This document shows positions 1-10,625 of a stretch of 64,000 nt of DNA, piece by piece. Made by a program: the position numbers and the translations under genes. Source of the DNA: Neoarius graeffei (lineage: Eukaryota; Chordata; Actinopteri; Siluriformes; Ariidae); the NCBI RefSeq assembly GCF_027579695.1, contig NC_083596.1:11475298-11539297 (forward strand), in the 5' to 3' direction. Below the pieces are notes generated by a model. It was not told the origin of the DNA, made no database searches, and saw nothing but the letters and a program-made list of their open reading frames with translations. The number at the start of each line of letters is the position of its first letter. The stretch's first letter is position 1.

Positions 1-100
1 CTTCTGGACACTTTGACTGTCACACTCACTTCTTCATTTTGCACCAAAACCCAGTAGCCTTCATTATGTTTTCTTTTTTAATCTGAAAAGTCATCTCTTT

Positions 101-980
101 AAATAATATTGGCTGGCATTTAGTGGTCTATCAGATATATTCAATTCAGCTAGCATGATATTGAACGAGTTGAAGACGAGCAGCTGAATGGAATATATCT
201 GATATAGCTACCATGAAAAAAAGCCAATAAATATTATTATTATAGTACTGTTTTTTTCTCTCATGGTGCTGAGTTCATCCCTTGAACCTGAGGCAGTCAT
301 AAGTCTGGTGAATTACTTGATGGATAGTCCTCCTGAGTATGTGAGCAATTCCAAGAAGAATGATTTTCTGAAGCTCTTCAATTCTGATGTTCCCAGGTAT
401 CTTGTTGATGTATTGTTCAATTCCCTTTTTAACAAGCCCAAGGGCACCAATGACCACCAGACTACTCTACTTTGGCAAGTTCCAGGCATCCTGAGACAAG
501 GTGGTCTAATGTCTCTTGATATTGATTACAAATTCTGCACATTGGATTCAATTCTGATGTTGAAATTATTATTATAATTATAATTATACACTCTCTTTTC
601 CAGTTCTTCTATATCTACTGGTATGTTTTTCTCTTGTAAATATGCGTGAACAATATCTAATGACATTTTGGTAGCCTTTCAGGTGTTCAACACGTCTTTC
701 TCTTTCCCGGCGAACAAAGAAATGCTTGTGCACATGCACAGCAGAAAACTTTCTCATTGAATATTCGCATCAGCTCCAACATGTGACGTCATGTTGCCTT
801 GACAATCATGCAATATCATAAATAATATTCAACGCTCATTCTCCATTGGGTAGCGTGACGTAATACACGTAAGATAAGCGATATGCTAACAATGTTGCAT
901 GCTATCAAACCAAATGAATGAAACCTGCTAGAAGGGAACAGAGCACATTTTTATTCCATTGAAATTGTGTCCTGTATGGA
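101..980. repeat. Dispersed palindromic repeat, copy 1
   Basis: The left part (about 101-240) is a foldback: CAGATATATTCAATTCAGCT near 134 is mirrored by AGCTGAATGGAATATATCTG near 182. The right part (about 776-980) matches 38735-38935 closely, including the GACGTAATACACGTA motif and the run TATGCTAACAAT. The second copy shows the same left motif (GGCTGGCATT). The family is not one I can name. A LINE tail fragment lies between the two recognisable parts. Confidence 0.6.
263..577 (-). pseudogene. LINE C-terminal fragment
   Basis: Read on the minus strand, the segment encodes a CxxC...H...C knuckle (CRICNQYQETLDHLVSGC), then after a frame change the stretch VIGALGLVKKGIEQYINKIP followed by IEELQKIILLGIAHILRR. 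This arrangement is typical of the very C-terminus of RT-bearing non-LTR elements (RTE-like/Zenon-like hypothetical proteins). There is no RT domain and the frame is broken, so this is a 5'-truncated dead piece. The clade is inferred from memory of similar proteins. Confidence 0.5.
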
Positions 981-985
981 TAATA

Positions 986-2355
986 CAGGGTGTCTCAAAA
1001 CAGATGCAACCCATTAACATTATAATAATTTATTACTCAGACAAGAAACTCCAAAAAAGATTACATTTTCTAGAAGCTGATATTATAACAATTACAAAAT
1101 TAAAGATTTGAGGTCTCTAGCTCAAAGGATACATCCATTCGAGCATACGTTCCAAATAACTGCCGTTGCGCTGCAGACAAACTTGAAGCCGGTTAGCGAA
1201 GTTGTCAATCACCCTGACACACTCTTCCTTCCTGATGGCACGAATCTTCTGGGTGATGGCCACTTTCAGTTCAGCAATGGATTGAGGATGATTCTCATAC
1301 ACATGGTCTTTCAAGAACCCCCAAAGATAAAAATCTGGAGGGTTCAGATCAGGTGAATGCAGAGACCAATCTGGTTCGCGGCGCTTGCTGATCAGCCGAT
1401 GAGGGAATCGGTGGTCCAGCCACTCCATTGTGATGTTGGCTGTATGTGGAGTTGCCCCATCTTGTTGGAACCATTGCACATCTTGATTCACGCCACGACG
1501 TGTCCCAAGCGCCCTCCAGAACTTGTTGAGCACCACAAGGTAACACTCCTTTGTGACAGTGACCGCCTCCTCATCTGCATCTTCAAATCAAAATGGTCCG
1601 ATTATGCCATGTTTTGAGATGCCCACCCAGGCTGTACATTTCACAGAGTGCAAGGTCCTCTGAAGCACCTCATCTGGGGTTTGTGTGCCCCAGAACACAT
1701 TGTTCTTGCTATTGACATGCCCAGAGAGCAAGAAGTGTGCTTCGTTGCTGAACCAAACATCATCAAGAAAGTCAGGATCTTCTTCGGTCTTGTTTTTGAA
1801 CCACTGGCACATCACAACACATTTTGCCATGTCAGCTGGTGTGAGTTTATGTTTGATCTGGGTCCTGTATGGGTACAGCTGAAGATCCTTGATCATGATT
1901 CTTTGCACTGATGCACGTGAAAGACCCAGTTCTTGGCTCCATCTTCGGATGGACTTTTTTGGACTCCTTCCAACAGAATCTCTCACCGCATCCACATTGT
2001 CAGGAGATTTGCAGTCAGCTTCCTGCCAGATCTGGGTGTTTCTCCCTTCTTGTTGAGGTTGTTTACTGATCCTCTGGCTTGAAATTTGTGTGCCCAATGA
2101 TAAATCTGGCTTTTTTGAGGATAGTTGTTGAAGTTGAACTTCCTGCGGAATTATGCTTGCACCATTTTGAATGATTTTGTTTCCAAATAAGTAGTAACAC
2201 AAAATATTTTTTCCTCCTTTGTCCAAGGCATTTTGACTAATAATTATTAGTTGTTATGGTCTCCTCTCTTCAATTTTGAAAAATTAGAACAAGAACATTA
2301 ATATTGGCAGAATTATTAGCAGTGACATGGGTTGCATACATTTTGAGACACCCTG
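986..2355 (-). mobile_element. Mariner-type DNA transposon, DD41D spacing
   Basis: Terminal inverted repeats CAGGGTGTCTCAAAA (986) and TTTTGAGACACCCTG (ending 2355) are flanked by TA on both sides (984-985, 2356-2357), the Tc1/mariner target duplication. The 1.37 kb element carries one transposase on the minus strand. Both ends and nearly the whole gene survive, so the insertion is not ancient. Confidence 0.85.
1117..2226 (-). pseudogene. Mariner-superfamily transposase, one in-frame stop
   Basis: Cut-and-paste transposase of the element at 986-2355. A helix-turn-helix-like N-terminus leads to the first catalytic block (WFSNEAHF), where the expected Asp is Asn, then WVGISKHGIIGPF, then FQQDGATPHTA with the second Asp. 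The third acidic residue is Asp in SPDLNPPDFYLWG. Forty-one residues separate the second and third catalytic residues, which is DD41D spacing rather than DD34D/E. One TGA at 1588-1590 interrupts an otherwise continuous frame of about 369 codons and sits where the family has Trp (GPFW). The stop and the lost Asp together mean the copy is inactive. Confidence 0.8.
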
Positions 2356-2416
2356 TAATATGTAATATGCTGCTCAGATACAAACTTTTATTTTTTCTGT
2401 AACATTTAATTTTGTG

Positions 2417-2780
2417 GGCGGCATGATGGTGTGTTGGTTAGTGCTGTCGGCTCACAGCAAGAAGGTCCGGGTTCGAGCCCCGTGGCCGACGAGGGCCTTT
2501 CTGTGCGGAGTTTGCATGTTCTCCGCGTGGATTTCCTCTGGGTGCTCCGGTTTCCCCCACAGTCCAAAGACATGCAGGTTAGGTTAACTGGTGACTCTAA
2601 ATTGACCGTAGGTGTGAATGTGAGTGTGAATGGTTGTCTGTGTCTATGTGTCAGCCCTGTGATGACCTGGCGACTTGTCCAGGGTGTACCCCGCCTTTCG
2701 CCCGTAGTCAGCTGGGAAAGGCTCCAGCTTGCCTGCGACCCTGTAGAACAGGATAAAGTGGCTAGAGATAATGAGATGAG
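2417..2780 (+). mobile_element. Mermaid-type tRNA-derived SINE
   Basis: Full-length copy. The 5' tRNA-like head keeps the B box GGTTCGAGCCC. The body runs through the conserved CCCCACAGTCCAAAGACATG block, and the 3' end is the GAGATAATGAGATGAG tail. Flanked by a perfect 13-bp duplication ATTTAATTTTGTG (2404-2416, 2781-2793). This family explains many of the apparent short open frames in the window. Confidence 0.92.
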
Positions 2781-3079
2781 ATTTAATTTTGTGCTGGAAA
2801 ACGAACGTTTGGAACTCTAAAATATTGTTGTACTGACTCGATAATGTAGAAGTCATCAAATAGAAATCTATAACAAAGTTTGTATGAAAAAAAACAGGGT
2901 GTCTAAGACTTTTGCGTAGGACTGTAGGTTAAAACCTATAATCATAATCATAACCTATAATCATATAAAATAATTCTTGGATAACCAAACCACTTCTTGA
3001 ATTCACTTCTTTTGATAGGAAAGTGTTTAAGGGTTTAAAGATAAAACCCCATGCCTTAAACAATGTTTGCTTCCCATGT

Positions 3080-3510
3080 TTATCCACTTTCTTTATTTTT
3101 TGGGAGCCAGTTCCTAATATTCTGGGAATGTTCTATTTATTTTGCCTAACAAAGTCAGAATTGTTCCTGAAACATTCTAGGAATGTTAAAACAATGTTAT
3201 CTTATGGTTATATGGCAACCAACTAGGAACATTTGCCAAAAGGCTACTTATAAGTACTTTTTTTTTTTTTGGAATTACAAATAAACCTTCCAGGAACATT
3301 CCCATAACGTTCTTTCATGGTCTCATAACTGGATGTTTACTAAATGTGTAGTATATTTGTAACAACAAAGTCATATTCTCGTAACTTTAAAACACAATGT
3401 TTTCTTATGGTTATGTGACAATTGATTAAGAATGTTTGCCAAAAGTTGCTTATAGGTTTTATTTTTTTCTAGCTACAAACTAAGCTTCCGGGAATGGTCT
3501 CATAATATTC
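3080..3510. repeat. Old degenerate tandem repeat, about 205 bp period
   Basis: TTTGCCAAAAG recurs at about 3231 and 3436, with shared neighbours (CTTATGGTTAT, GTCTCATAACTGG). Further pieces of the same unit lie at 3711-3730 and about 4580-4680, separated by SINE insertions. Units differ at many positions, so the array is old. Family not recognised. Confidence 0.55.
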
Positions 3511-3517
3511 TTTAATG

Positions 3518-3700
3518 GGGTGTTGTGGCTCAGGTGGATAAGGCGCCATACCATATATCCGGGGACCCGGGTTCGATTCCAACCTGAGGTCATTTCCCGA
3601 TCCCTCCCCATCTCTCTCTTCCACTCATTTCCTGTCCTGTCTCTACACTGTCCTATCCAATAAAGGTGAAAAAAGCCCAAAAAAGTATCTAAAAAAAAAT
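3518..3700 (+). mobile_element. tRNA-derived SINE, second family
   Basis: The head has an A-box-like TGGCTCAGGTGG and a perfect B box GGTTCGATTCC. The 3' part is pyrimidine-rich and ends CCAATAAAGGTGAAAAAAGC followed by A-rich sequence, as in a widespread teleost SINE (HAmo-like). Flanked by TTCTTTAATG at 3508-3517 and 3701-3710. Confidence 0.8.
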
Positions 3701-3766
3701 TTCTTTAATGATCTCATAACTGGAAGGTTACACACATATATATATACATATCTATCTATCTATATA

Positions 3767-4130
3767 GGGTGGCACGATGGTGTGGTGGTTAGCGCTGTCA
3801 CCTCACAGCAAGAAGGTCCGGGTTTGAGCCCTGTGGCCGGCGAGTGACTTTCTGTGTGGAGTTTGCATGTTCTCCCCGTGTCTGAGCGGGTTTCCTCCGG
3901 GTGCTCTGGTTTCCCCCACAGTCCAAAGACATGCAGGTTAGGTTAACTGGTGACTCTAAATTGACCGTAGGTGTGAGTGTGAATGGTTGTCTGTGTCTAT
4001 GTGTCGGCCCTGTGATGACCTGGCGACTTGTCCAGGGTGTACCCCGCCTTTCACCCGTAGTCAGCTGGGATAGGCTCCAACTTGCCTGCGACCCTGTAGA
4101 ACAGGATAAAGCGGCTACAGATAATGAGAT
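3767..4130 (+). mobile_element. Mermaid-type SINE
   Basis: Near full-length copy with the tRNA-like head, conserved body and GATAATGAGAT tail. It is bounded by ATCT/TATA repeats on the left and an AT/GT run on the right, so no clear duplication can be read. Confidence 0.88.
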
Positions 4131-4172
4131 TTTATATATATATATATATATGTGTGTGTGTAAATAGATAGA
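4130..4172. repeat. AT/GT microsatellite
   Basis: A run of TA followed by TG dinucleotides, then GATA-like units, directly after a SINE tail. Confidence 0.8.
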
Positions 4173-4191
4173 TAGCAACTACTACATACTT

Positions 4192-4394
4192 GGGATGGCA
4201 CAGTGGTGTAGTGGTTAGCACTGTTGCCTCACAGCAACAAGGTTCTAGGTTTGAGCCCAGTGGCCAACAGGGGCCTTTCTGTGTGGACTTTTCATGTTCT
4301 CCTCGTGTCTACGTGGGTTTCCTCTGGGTGCTCCGGTTTCCCCCACAGTTCAAAAACATTTGTTTTAGATTAGCTGGCTACTCTAAATTGCCCA

Positions 4395-4432
<38 letters not shown>

Positions 4433-4437
4433 GTTGA
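4192..4437 (+). mobile_element. Diverged Mermaid-like SINE, 3' truncated
   Basis: The head and the CCCCACAGT region are recognisable but diverged. The position of the usual CCGTAGGTGTGAATGTG block is taken by a TG repeat, and the 3' third is missing. An older relative of the other copies. Confidence 0.75.
4397..4428. repeat. TG microsatellite inside a SINE
   Basis: About 15 TG units at the place where the SINE consensus has GTGTGAATGTGAGTGTGAA, so it probably grew from that seed. Confidence 0.85.
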
Positions 4438-4787
4438 GAAGAGAAAACCTCTATAATAATCCAGTAGAAAACAATGGGAAACCACGACTGTAATTCTTCC
4501 CTAGTAACTTTGATGGCTGGAGCTGTCAGAGCAGCCACGCCACGTCACTGCAGTGATATTCTAGATGGACAGAGACTGCATACTTACTTTCAGAGAATGT
4601 TCTTGTAACTTTTTCATGGTGACATAACTGGCTGTTTGTTAAACTGTTACTATATTTGTAAATACAAATTAACATTTCCAGAGGCTCCAACTTCGGAAAT
4701 TGCAAAGAGGGAGATTCTCCCTCTCTGTGAGTAGCTCGGAGGGAGACAAGTTTGAGCGCCATAGGTGCGAAGGCGAGTTTTATTTAT

Positions 4788-4831
4788 ACACACACACACA
4801 CATATATATATATATGTGTGTGTGTGTTTTT

Positions 4832-4898
<67 letters not shown>
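4788..4898. repeat. CA/TA microsatellite
   Basis: CA units, then TA and TG units, then about 32 TA units running directly into the left end of the Tc1 element at 4897. TA is the Tc1 target, so the array offers many equivalent insertion sites. Confidence 0.9.
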
Positions 4899-4903
<5 letters not shown>

Positions 4904-5149
4904 ATCCATAAATATTTGGACAGAGACAACATTTTTCTAATTTTGGTTCTGTACATTACCACAGTGAATTTTGAACAAAACAATTCAGTTGCAGTTGAAG
5001 TTCAGACTTTCAGCTTTAATTCAGTGGGTTGAACAAAATGATTGCATAAAAATGTGAGGAACTAAAGCATTTTTTAAACACAATCCCTTCATTTCAGGGG
5101 CTCAAAAGTAATTGGACAAATTAAATAATTGTAAATAAAATGTTCATTT

Positions 5150-5804
5150 CTAATACTTGGTTGAAAACCCTTTGTTGGCAATGACTGCCTGAAGTCTTGA
5201 ACTCAGATGCTGTGTTTCCTCCTTTTTAATGCTCTGCCAGGCCTTTACTGCAGCGCTTTTCAGTTGCTGTTTGTTTGTGGGCCTTTCTGTCTGAAGTTTA
5301 GTCTTTAACAAGTGAAATGCATGCTCAATTGGGTTGAGATCAGGTGACTGACTTGGCCATTCAAGAATATTCCACTTCTTTGCTTTAATAAACTCCTGGG
5401 TTGCTTTGGCTTTATGTTTTGGGTCATTGTCCATCTGTATTATGAAACGCCGACCAATCAGTTTGGCTGCATTTGGCTGGATTTGAGCACACAGTATGTC
5501 TCTGAATACCTCAGAATTCATCCGGCTGCTTCTGTCCTGTGTCACATCATCAATAAACACTAGTGACCCAGTGCCACTGGCAGCCATGCATGCCCAAGCC
5601 ATCACACTGCCTCCTCCGTGTTTTACAGATGATGTGGTATGCTTTGGATCATGAGCTGTACCATGCCTTCGCCATACTTTTTTCTTTCCATCATTCTGGT
5701 AGAGGTTGATCTTGGTTTCATCTGTCCAAAGAATGTTCTTCCAGAACTGTGCTGGCTTTTTTAGATGTTTTTTAGCAAAGTCCAATCTAGCCTTTTTATT
5801 CTTG
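5150..5804 (-). pseudogene. Tc1 transposase, C-terminal part
   Basis: DDE catalytic part of the Tc1 transposase. ILWTDETKINLYQND gives the first Asp, IQMDNDPKHKAKAT the second, and SPDLNPIEHAFHLLK the Glu, with DD34E spacing. The frame is open from the LTR-element junction at 5804 to the stop at 5150 (ends ANKGFSTKY). The gene was disrupted between its DNA-binding and catalytic parts by the LTR-element insertion, with no other damage seen here. Confidence 0.9.
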
Positions 5805-5989
5805 TGTTAGGACTAGGACTGTTTTGGCCTCTAGAGGCCGCTGTTATTTCCTTTTCATGTCGTGTTTATTTTGGCCTCTAGAGGCCGCCACTGTTCCTGT
5901 GTTTTGTGTTTGTGTTAATTGCCTAATTATCTTCACCTGTGTCCTTAATTAGTTTGTCTATTTATACCCCTGAGTTCAGTCCTCTTGTC

Positions 5990-6000
5990 ACGGAGTCTTT
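5990..6000 (+). promoter_or_regulatory. Predicted transcript 5' end / self-primer
   Basis: ACGGAGTCTTT lies 31 bp downstream of the first base of the TATTTATA box, where transcription should begin. It is the exact reverse complement of AAAGACTCCGT at 6283-6293, just after the LTR. In Tf1, the first 11 nt of the RNA anneal to such a site to prime reverse transcription. The use here is inferred. Confidence 0.7.
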
Positions 6001-6212
6001 GTGCTGTTATGTTTATCTCCAGTTTCCTTTGTACTGTGTTTTTTGATCTTCTTAGCTTTTGAATTTTTGCACTTTGCTTTTCTTTTGGATTATACTCTTT
6101 GGTTTTTTTTGTCTTTTGTTTTGCCCTGTATATAGTGTATATAGTTTAAATAAACCTTTTGATTCTTTTTCTACTTCCGCCTCACGCCTCTGCATTTGAG
6201 TCATCCCCCTGG

Positions 6213-6265
6213 TGGCCTAGTGGGGGTTTGCTGGATTATCACACCAACGAACCAGGTTCGAATCC
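6213..6265 (+). promoter_or_regulatory. tRNA-like A and B boxes at LTR end
   Basis: TGGCCTAGTGG (6213-6223) fits the A-box consensus, and GGTTCGAATCC (6255-6265) is a perfect B box, 42 bp apart start to start, as in tRNA genes. The cloverleaf stems do not pair well. Instead GGTTTGCTGG folds with CCAGCAAAACC around the B box. The 3' LTR repeats it at 11034-11086. Confidence 0.5.
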
Positions 6266-6282
6266 CAGCAAAACCCTAACAG

Positions 6283-6293
6283 AAAGACTCCGT
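6283..6293 (+). other. Primer-binding site, self-priming type
   Basis: AAAGACTCCGT starts two bases after the 5' LTR and lies directly before the gag start codon at 6295. It shows no obvious match to a common tRNA 3' end, but is complementary over 11 nt to the predicted RNA 5' end at 5990-6000. Confidence 0.7.
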
Positions 6294-6294
6294 C

Positions 6295-7314
6295 ATGACC
6301 GACTCAGCAGAGGCTGCTTCAACTGTCTACCCGGCCAACCTTCAGGGAATTATGGCAGCTTTGACACGCTTCGGAGCGACCATGGACGCTCATGGACGTA
6401 CGCTCACCAGCCAACGTGAGGCCCTCGCTCGCCACGAGGAACTGCTTCAGCAAATTGGGAAAACCCTGGCACAGCTGACATCTCTGCCTGCATCTCCTGC
6501 TCCTGATCCAGTTCCTGCTCCTGATCCAGCTCCCACTCCTGCTCCAGTGCCTCCTGCAATGCTGCCTTCTTCACCTCGCGAACCCAGCCTTCCTGCACCA
6601 CAGAGGTATGATGGCAAGCACAGTGAGTGCCGAGAGTTCCTTACCCAGTGTCAACTCACCTTTGAGCTTCAGCCTACCACCTACACTACGGATCGCCGCA
6701 AGATTGCCTTTGTGATCACCTTATTAGCTGGTAAGGCGCGAGCCGGGGCTACTGCTATCTGGCAAAGACAGGGACCTGAGTGCTTTGATTTCCAGCTGTT
6801 TTCTGAAGAGATGCTTCGGGTCTTCGATCAGGCAGACATCAGTACCGACGCAGCCCGAAAGCTCATGTCCATCCGGCAAGGAGGAAGCGTCGCAGATTAC
6901 GCCATCTCGTTCCGAACACTCGCAGCAGTAAGTGGATGGAACGAGACTGCCCTGGTGTCAGCCTTCCACCATGGTCTTTCTGACCCCATCAAGGACGGTC
7001 TGGCCTCTATTGGATGCCCAAGTGACCTCGAAACCCTCATCTCACATGCTATTCGTCTGGACAACAGGATGAGAGAACGCCACCAAGCCTTGAGCCCCCC
7101 CAGCCTCCCTACCTCTACCTGGAGACCGTCTACCTCCTTCAGTGACTGTCCAGAACCCATGCAAGTGGGTCGTACTCGCCTCTCCGCATCTGAGAGGGAG
7201 CGCAGAAGGAGGGACAAGTGCTGCATCTACTGTGGCAAGCCTGGTCACTTCCGAGCATCATGTCCCGAACTCTTGGGAAAAGGACCGCCCCGTCCAGCCG
7301 AGGGAGGGTTGTGA
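6295..7314 (+). CDS. gag: gag of sushi-type LTR element
   Basis: Capsid precursor, 339 codons. A predicted helical N-terminus is followed by a Pro/Ala-rich linker (about residues 65-90). A capsid-like middle follows, with [15 protein letters not shown] near residue 105. A single CCHC zinc knuckle ([14 protein letters not shown], about residues 310-323) sits near the end. The start is the first ATG after the primer site. The end overlaps the pol frame by about 100 bp, the arrangement in which this family makes Gag-Pol by recoding. A fossil of a recent insertion. Confidence 0.88.
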   Translation: MTDSAEAASTVYPANLQGIMAALTRFGATMDAHGRTLTSQREALARHEELLQQIGKTLAQLTSLPASPAPDPVPAPDPAPTPAPVPPAMLPSSPREPSLPAPQRYDGKHSECREFLTQCQLTFELQPTTYTTDRRKIAFVITLLAGKARAGATAIWQRQGPECFDFQLFSEEMLRVFDQADISTDAARKLMSIRQGGSVADYAISFRTLAAVSGWNETALVSAFHHGLSDPIKDGLASIGCPSDLETLISHAIRLDNRMRERHQALSPPSLPTSTWRPSTSFSDCPEPMQVGRTRLSASERERRRRDKCCIYCGKPGHFRASCPELLGKGPPRPAEGGL

Positions 7315-10300
7315 CGGGGCCTACCCTCTCTCCCGGACTCCCTGGCCAAGGAATCTACATCCCGGTCTCCATCTCCTGGGGTGAGTCTGTCCACTCTTGT
7401 CAAGCTTTGATAGACTCAGGGGCGGCTGGGAACTTTATGGATATTCACTTCGCCCAAAGCATCAATATTCCGACTGCACCTCTTGAAGTCCCACTGTCTG
7501 TGTCTGCCCTCGATGGCCAAGCGTTAGGTGATGGAAGAGTCACCCAAGTTACTTCTCCAGTTTTCCTCCAGTCTCAAGGTCACAAGGAAGAAATATCCCT
7601 GCACCTGATTCCTTCACCTGAGTTCCCAGTTATTCTAGGCCTTCCTTGGCTTACTCGCCACAACCCTCGCATAGACTGGGTAACAAGCCAGGTTGTGGAA
7701 TGGGGCCCTGCATGCCATGCCTCTTGTCTGCTCTCTAGCTCTCCTGTGTCTCCTGCCGAGCCCCCTGATCTCACCGAGTTATCTCAAGTTCCCACAGAGT
7801 ACTGGGATCTCAAGGAGGTATTCAGCAAGAGCAGGGCCGCCGTTCTTCCTCCGCACCGGGCCTACGACTGTGCCATCGACTTGCTCCCTGGGACTACCCC
7901 TCCTCGTGGCAGACTGTTTTCACTCTCTCAGCCAGAACGCAAGGCCATGGAGGAATACCTCAAAGATGCCCTGGTCTCTGGGTTTATTCGACCCTCCACT
8001 TCACCTGCTGGAGCCGGCTTCTTCTTTGTCGGCAACAAGGATGGGGGGCTCCGACCATGTATTGATTACAGGGGCCTGAATAAGATCACTGTGCGCAACC
8101 GATATCCCCTTCCGCTGATGTCCACAGCTTTCGACCTGCTCCAAGGCGCCACCGTCTTCACCAAGTTGGACCTACGGAACGCATACCACCTCATCCGTAT
8201 CCGACAGGGAGACGAGTGGAAGACTGCCTTTAACACCCCGTCTGGGCACTACGAATACCAGGTGATGCCCTTTGGACTCACCAACGCACCAGCTGTTTTT
8301 CAGGCCCTAATCAACGACGTCTTAAGGGACATGATTAACCTATACGTTTTTGTCTACCTCGACGACATCCTTATCTTTTCCAAGACCGTGCAGGAGCACC
8401 GCCACCATGTCCGCCAGGTTCTCCAGAGGCTGCTACAGAACAATCTGTTCGCCAAGGCCCAGAAATGCGAATTTCATGTTCCCGAGGTCTCCTTTCTGGG
8501 ATTTATTGTACGGACAGGCCAACTCCAAATGGACCCTGCCAAGACCCTGGCCGTCCGGGATTGGCCTACTCCCAAGTCCGTTAAGGAGGTTCAGCGGTTC
8601 TTAGGATTCGCTAACTTCTACCGCAAGTTCATCAGGAACTTCAGTTCTGTGGCAGCACCCATGTCAGACCTCACCAAAGGGACAGGTGGATCTTATGGCT
8701 GGTCTCCTCAGGCAGAAAAGGCGTTCAAAGACCTCAAGGACCGCTTCTGCACGGCACCCATTCTGGTTCTCCCGGACACCTCCCAACCATTCATCGTGGA
8801 GGTGGACGCCTCGGACAGTGGTGTCGGCGCGGTGCTCTCTCAACGTTCGGAAGGAAAGCTGCACCCCTGCGCTTACTTCTCCCACCGCCTGAGTCCTGCT
8901 GAGTCCCGGTACGATGTGGGGGATCGAGAACTGCTAGCGGTCAAACTGGCCCTTGAGGAGTGGAGGCACTGGCTGGAGGGAGCACAACATCCATTCCTGG
9001 TTTGGACTGACCACAAGAACCTGGAGTACCTCCAGCAAGCCAAGAGACTGAACCCTCGACAGGCTAGGTGGGCCCTGTTTTTCAGTCGGTTTGACTTCAC
9101 CCTCTCATACCGCCCCGGCTCCAAGAACACCAAACCTGACGCACTGTCCAGACTGTTCTCTGCCACTAACAGGGAGAATGAAGTCGGGCCTATTATCCCT
9201 GTGTCCCGGATTGTGGCCCCTGTCCGCTGGGGTATTGAGGAGGCTGTCCGACGAGCCCAACGCCAGGACCCCGGTCCTGGGACGGGGCCACCAGGCCTCT
9301 TGTACGTCCCACATCAAGCCCGGGCCAAGGTTCTCCAGTGGGGTCACTCTTCCCCTCTCACCGCCCACCCGGGAGCTCGGAGGACCCTGGACTTCCTGAA
9401 AAGACGCTTCTGGTGGCCTAACATGGAGAAGGAAGTAAGGTCATTTGTCCTGTCCTGTGAGGTTTGCACCAGAACCAAGAACCCACGACAGCGTCCCCAG
9501 GGTCTCCTGCATCCTCTGACCATTCCCCGGCGTCCCTGGTCCCACGTGGCAGTCGACTTTATCACGGGTCTCCCTGAGTCACAAGGTAACACGGTCATTT
9601 TGGTCTTAGTTGACAGATTCTCCAAGGCCTGCCGCTTCATACCACTGTGCAAACTCCCCTCTGCTCTTGAAACTGCGAAACTTTTGTTTAATCATGTCTT
9701 CCGAGTCTTTGGTCTTCCACAGGACATCGTCTCAGACCGAGGGCCCCAGTTCTCCTCCCGAGTGTGGCACGGGTTCTGCAAGGTCATCGGAGCCACTGCC
9801 AGCCTCTCCTCTGGGTTTCACCCACAGTCCAATGGTCAGACGGAGAGGCTCAACCAGGACCTGGAAACCACCCTGCGAGGCCTGGCTATGGATAACCCGA
9901 CATCGTGGAGCACCTGGCTGCCATGGGCGGAGTACGCCCACAACACCCTGCAGTCATCGGCCACCAAGCTGTCGCCATTCCAGTGCCAATTCGGGTTCCA
10001 GCCACCTCTGTTCCCGGACCAGGAGGAGGACGCGGGGGTGCCCTCGGTCAACCAATATGTGAGACGGTGTCGCAAGACCTGGAGCAAGGTCAGGAAGACC
10101 CTCATACAGACCTCCAGAACCAACCAGACTCAGGCCAACCGCCATAGAAGACCTGCACACGCTTTCCGCCCTGGGCAGCGTGTTTGGCTGTCCACTAAGG
10201 ACCTTCCACTGCGGGTGGAGAACCGCAAGCTTGCTCCTCGCTACATTGGCCCCTTCAAGGTGGTGCGCAGGGTGAACCCTGTCTCCTACCGGCTCCAGTT

Positions 10301-10613
10301 GCCCCGGACTCTGAGGATCAACCCCACTTTCCATGTTTCCCTGTTACGGCCCGTACTGACGTCTACGTATGCCCCTGCCCCTAGGAACCCCCCACCCCCC
10401 CGCATCTTCCAGGGGCAGACTGTGTTCACTGTGAATCGCCTGCTTGACTCCCGCCGGGTCCGCGGCGGGTTGCAATATCTGGTGGACTGGGAGGGCTATG
10501 GTCCTGAGGAGCGCTGCTGGGTTCCTGCTCGGGATGTCCTTGATAAAGAACTATGTCGGGACTTCCATTCGGCCCATCCGGATCGCCCTGGGAACGTCAG
10601 GAGACGCTCCTAG
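7218..10613 (+). CDS. pol: pol of sushi-type LTR element
   Basis: Polyprotein frame of 1131 codons. Domains in order: aspartic protease ([12 protein letters not shown], Asp near residue 66), reverse transcriptase (YLDD about residue 380), RNase H ([17 protein letters not shown]), and integrase with an HHCC zinc part (CEVCTRTK) and a DDE core ([18 protein letters not shown]). At the C-terminus is a chromodomain ([18 protein letters not shown], about 1080-1100), which defines chromoviruses and can direct insertion towards marked chromatin. The frame overlaps gag, and the true protein is expected to enter this frame from gag, so the ATG at 7218 is only nominal. Confidence 0.9.
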   Translation: MLHLLWQAWSLPSIMSRTLGKRTAPSSRGRVVTGPTLSPGLPGQGIYIPVSISWGESVHSCQALIDSGAAGNFMDIHFAQSINIPTAPLEVPLSVSALDGQALGDGRVTQVTSPVFLQSQGHKEEISLHLIPSPEFPVILGLPWLTRHNPRIDWVTSQVVEWGPACHASCLLSSSPVSPAEPPDLTELSQVPTEYWDLKEVFSKSRAAVLPPHRAYDCAIDLLPGTTPPRGRLFSLSQPERKAMEEYLKDALVSGFIRPSTSPAGAGFFFVGNKDGGLRPCIDYRGLNKITVRNRYPLPLMSTAFDLLQGATVFTKLDLRNAYHLIRIRQGDEWKTAFNTPSGHYEYQVMPFGLTNAPAVFQALINDVLRDMINLYVFVYLDDILIFSKTVQEHRHHVRQVLQRLLQNNLFAKAQKCEFHVPEVSFLGFIVRTGQLQMDPAKTLAVRDWPTPKSVKEVQRFLGFANFYRKFIRNFSSVAAPMSDLTKGTGGSYGWSPQAEKAFKDLKDRFCTAPILVLPDTSQPFIVEVDASDSGVGAVLSQRSEGKLHPCAYFSHRLSPAESRYDVGDRELLAVKLALEEWRHWLEGAQHPFLVWTDHKNLEYLQQAKRLNPRQARWALFFSRFDFTLSYRPGSKNTKPDALSRLFSATNRENEVGPIIPVSRIVAPVRWGIEEAVRRAQRQDPGPGTGPPGLLYVPHQARAKVLQWGHSSPLTAHPGARRTLDFLKRRFWWPNMEKEVRSFVLSCEVCTRTKNPRQRPQGLLHPLTIPRRPWSHVAVDFITGLPESQGNTVILVLVDRFSKACRFIPLCKLPSALETAKLLFNHVFRVFGLPQDIVSDRGPQFSSRVWHGFCKVIGATASLSSGFHPQSNGQTERLNQDLETTLRGLAMDNPTSWSTWLPWAEYAHNTLQSSATKLSPFQCQFGFQPPLFPDQEEDAGVPSVNQYVRRCRKTWSKVRKTLIQTSRTNQTQANRHRRPAHAFRPGQRVWLSTKDLPLRVENRKLAPRYIGPFKVVRRVNPVSYRLQLPRTLRINPTFHVSLLRPVLTSTYAPAPRNPPPPRIFQGQTVFTVNRLLDSRRVRGGLQYLVDWEGYGPEERCWVPARDVLDKELCRDFHSAHPDRPGNVRRRS

Positions 10614-10622
10614 AGGGGGGGG
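10612..10622 (+). other. Polypurine tract
   Basis: AGAGGGGGGGG, overlapping the pol stop codon and ending three bases before the 3' LTR. It is the expected start of plus-strand synthesis. Confidence 0.85.
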
Positions 10623-10625
10623 TCC

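Larger units (their letters stand above)
5805..6281 (+). repeat. 5' LTR of sushi-type element
   Basis: 477 bp, TGTTAG...CTAACA ends. It contains a TATTTATA box at 5959-5966, a predicted transcript start near 5990, and AATAAA at 6149-6154. GGCCTCTAGAGGCCGC-type palindromes occur twice near the left edge (about 5826 and 5874). Confidence 0.93.

Noticed and set aside
2431-2820. Open frame reading MLVSAVGSQQEGPGSSPVAD and the many similar frames around 3901, 16913, 26800, 49541, 56852, 57972 and 58526
   Set aside because: All are translations of the same tRNA-derived SINE on one strand or the other; they share one nucleotide consensus and 10-16 bp target duplications.
4700-4940. Frames rich in Tyr-Ile
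   Set aside because: Translation of TA dinucleotide repeats.
6404-6601. Minus-strand frame with [10 protein letters not shown] repeats
   Set aside because: Antisense of the Pro/Ala-rich linker in gag.
9610-10334. Several 70-150 codon frames inside pol on both strands
   Set aside because: Shadows of the pol frame caused by high GC content; no motif of their own.
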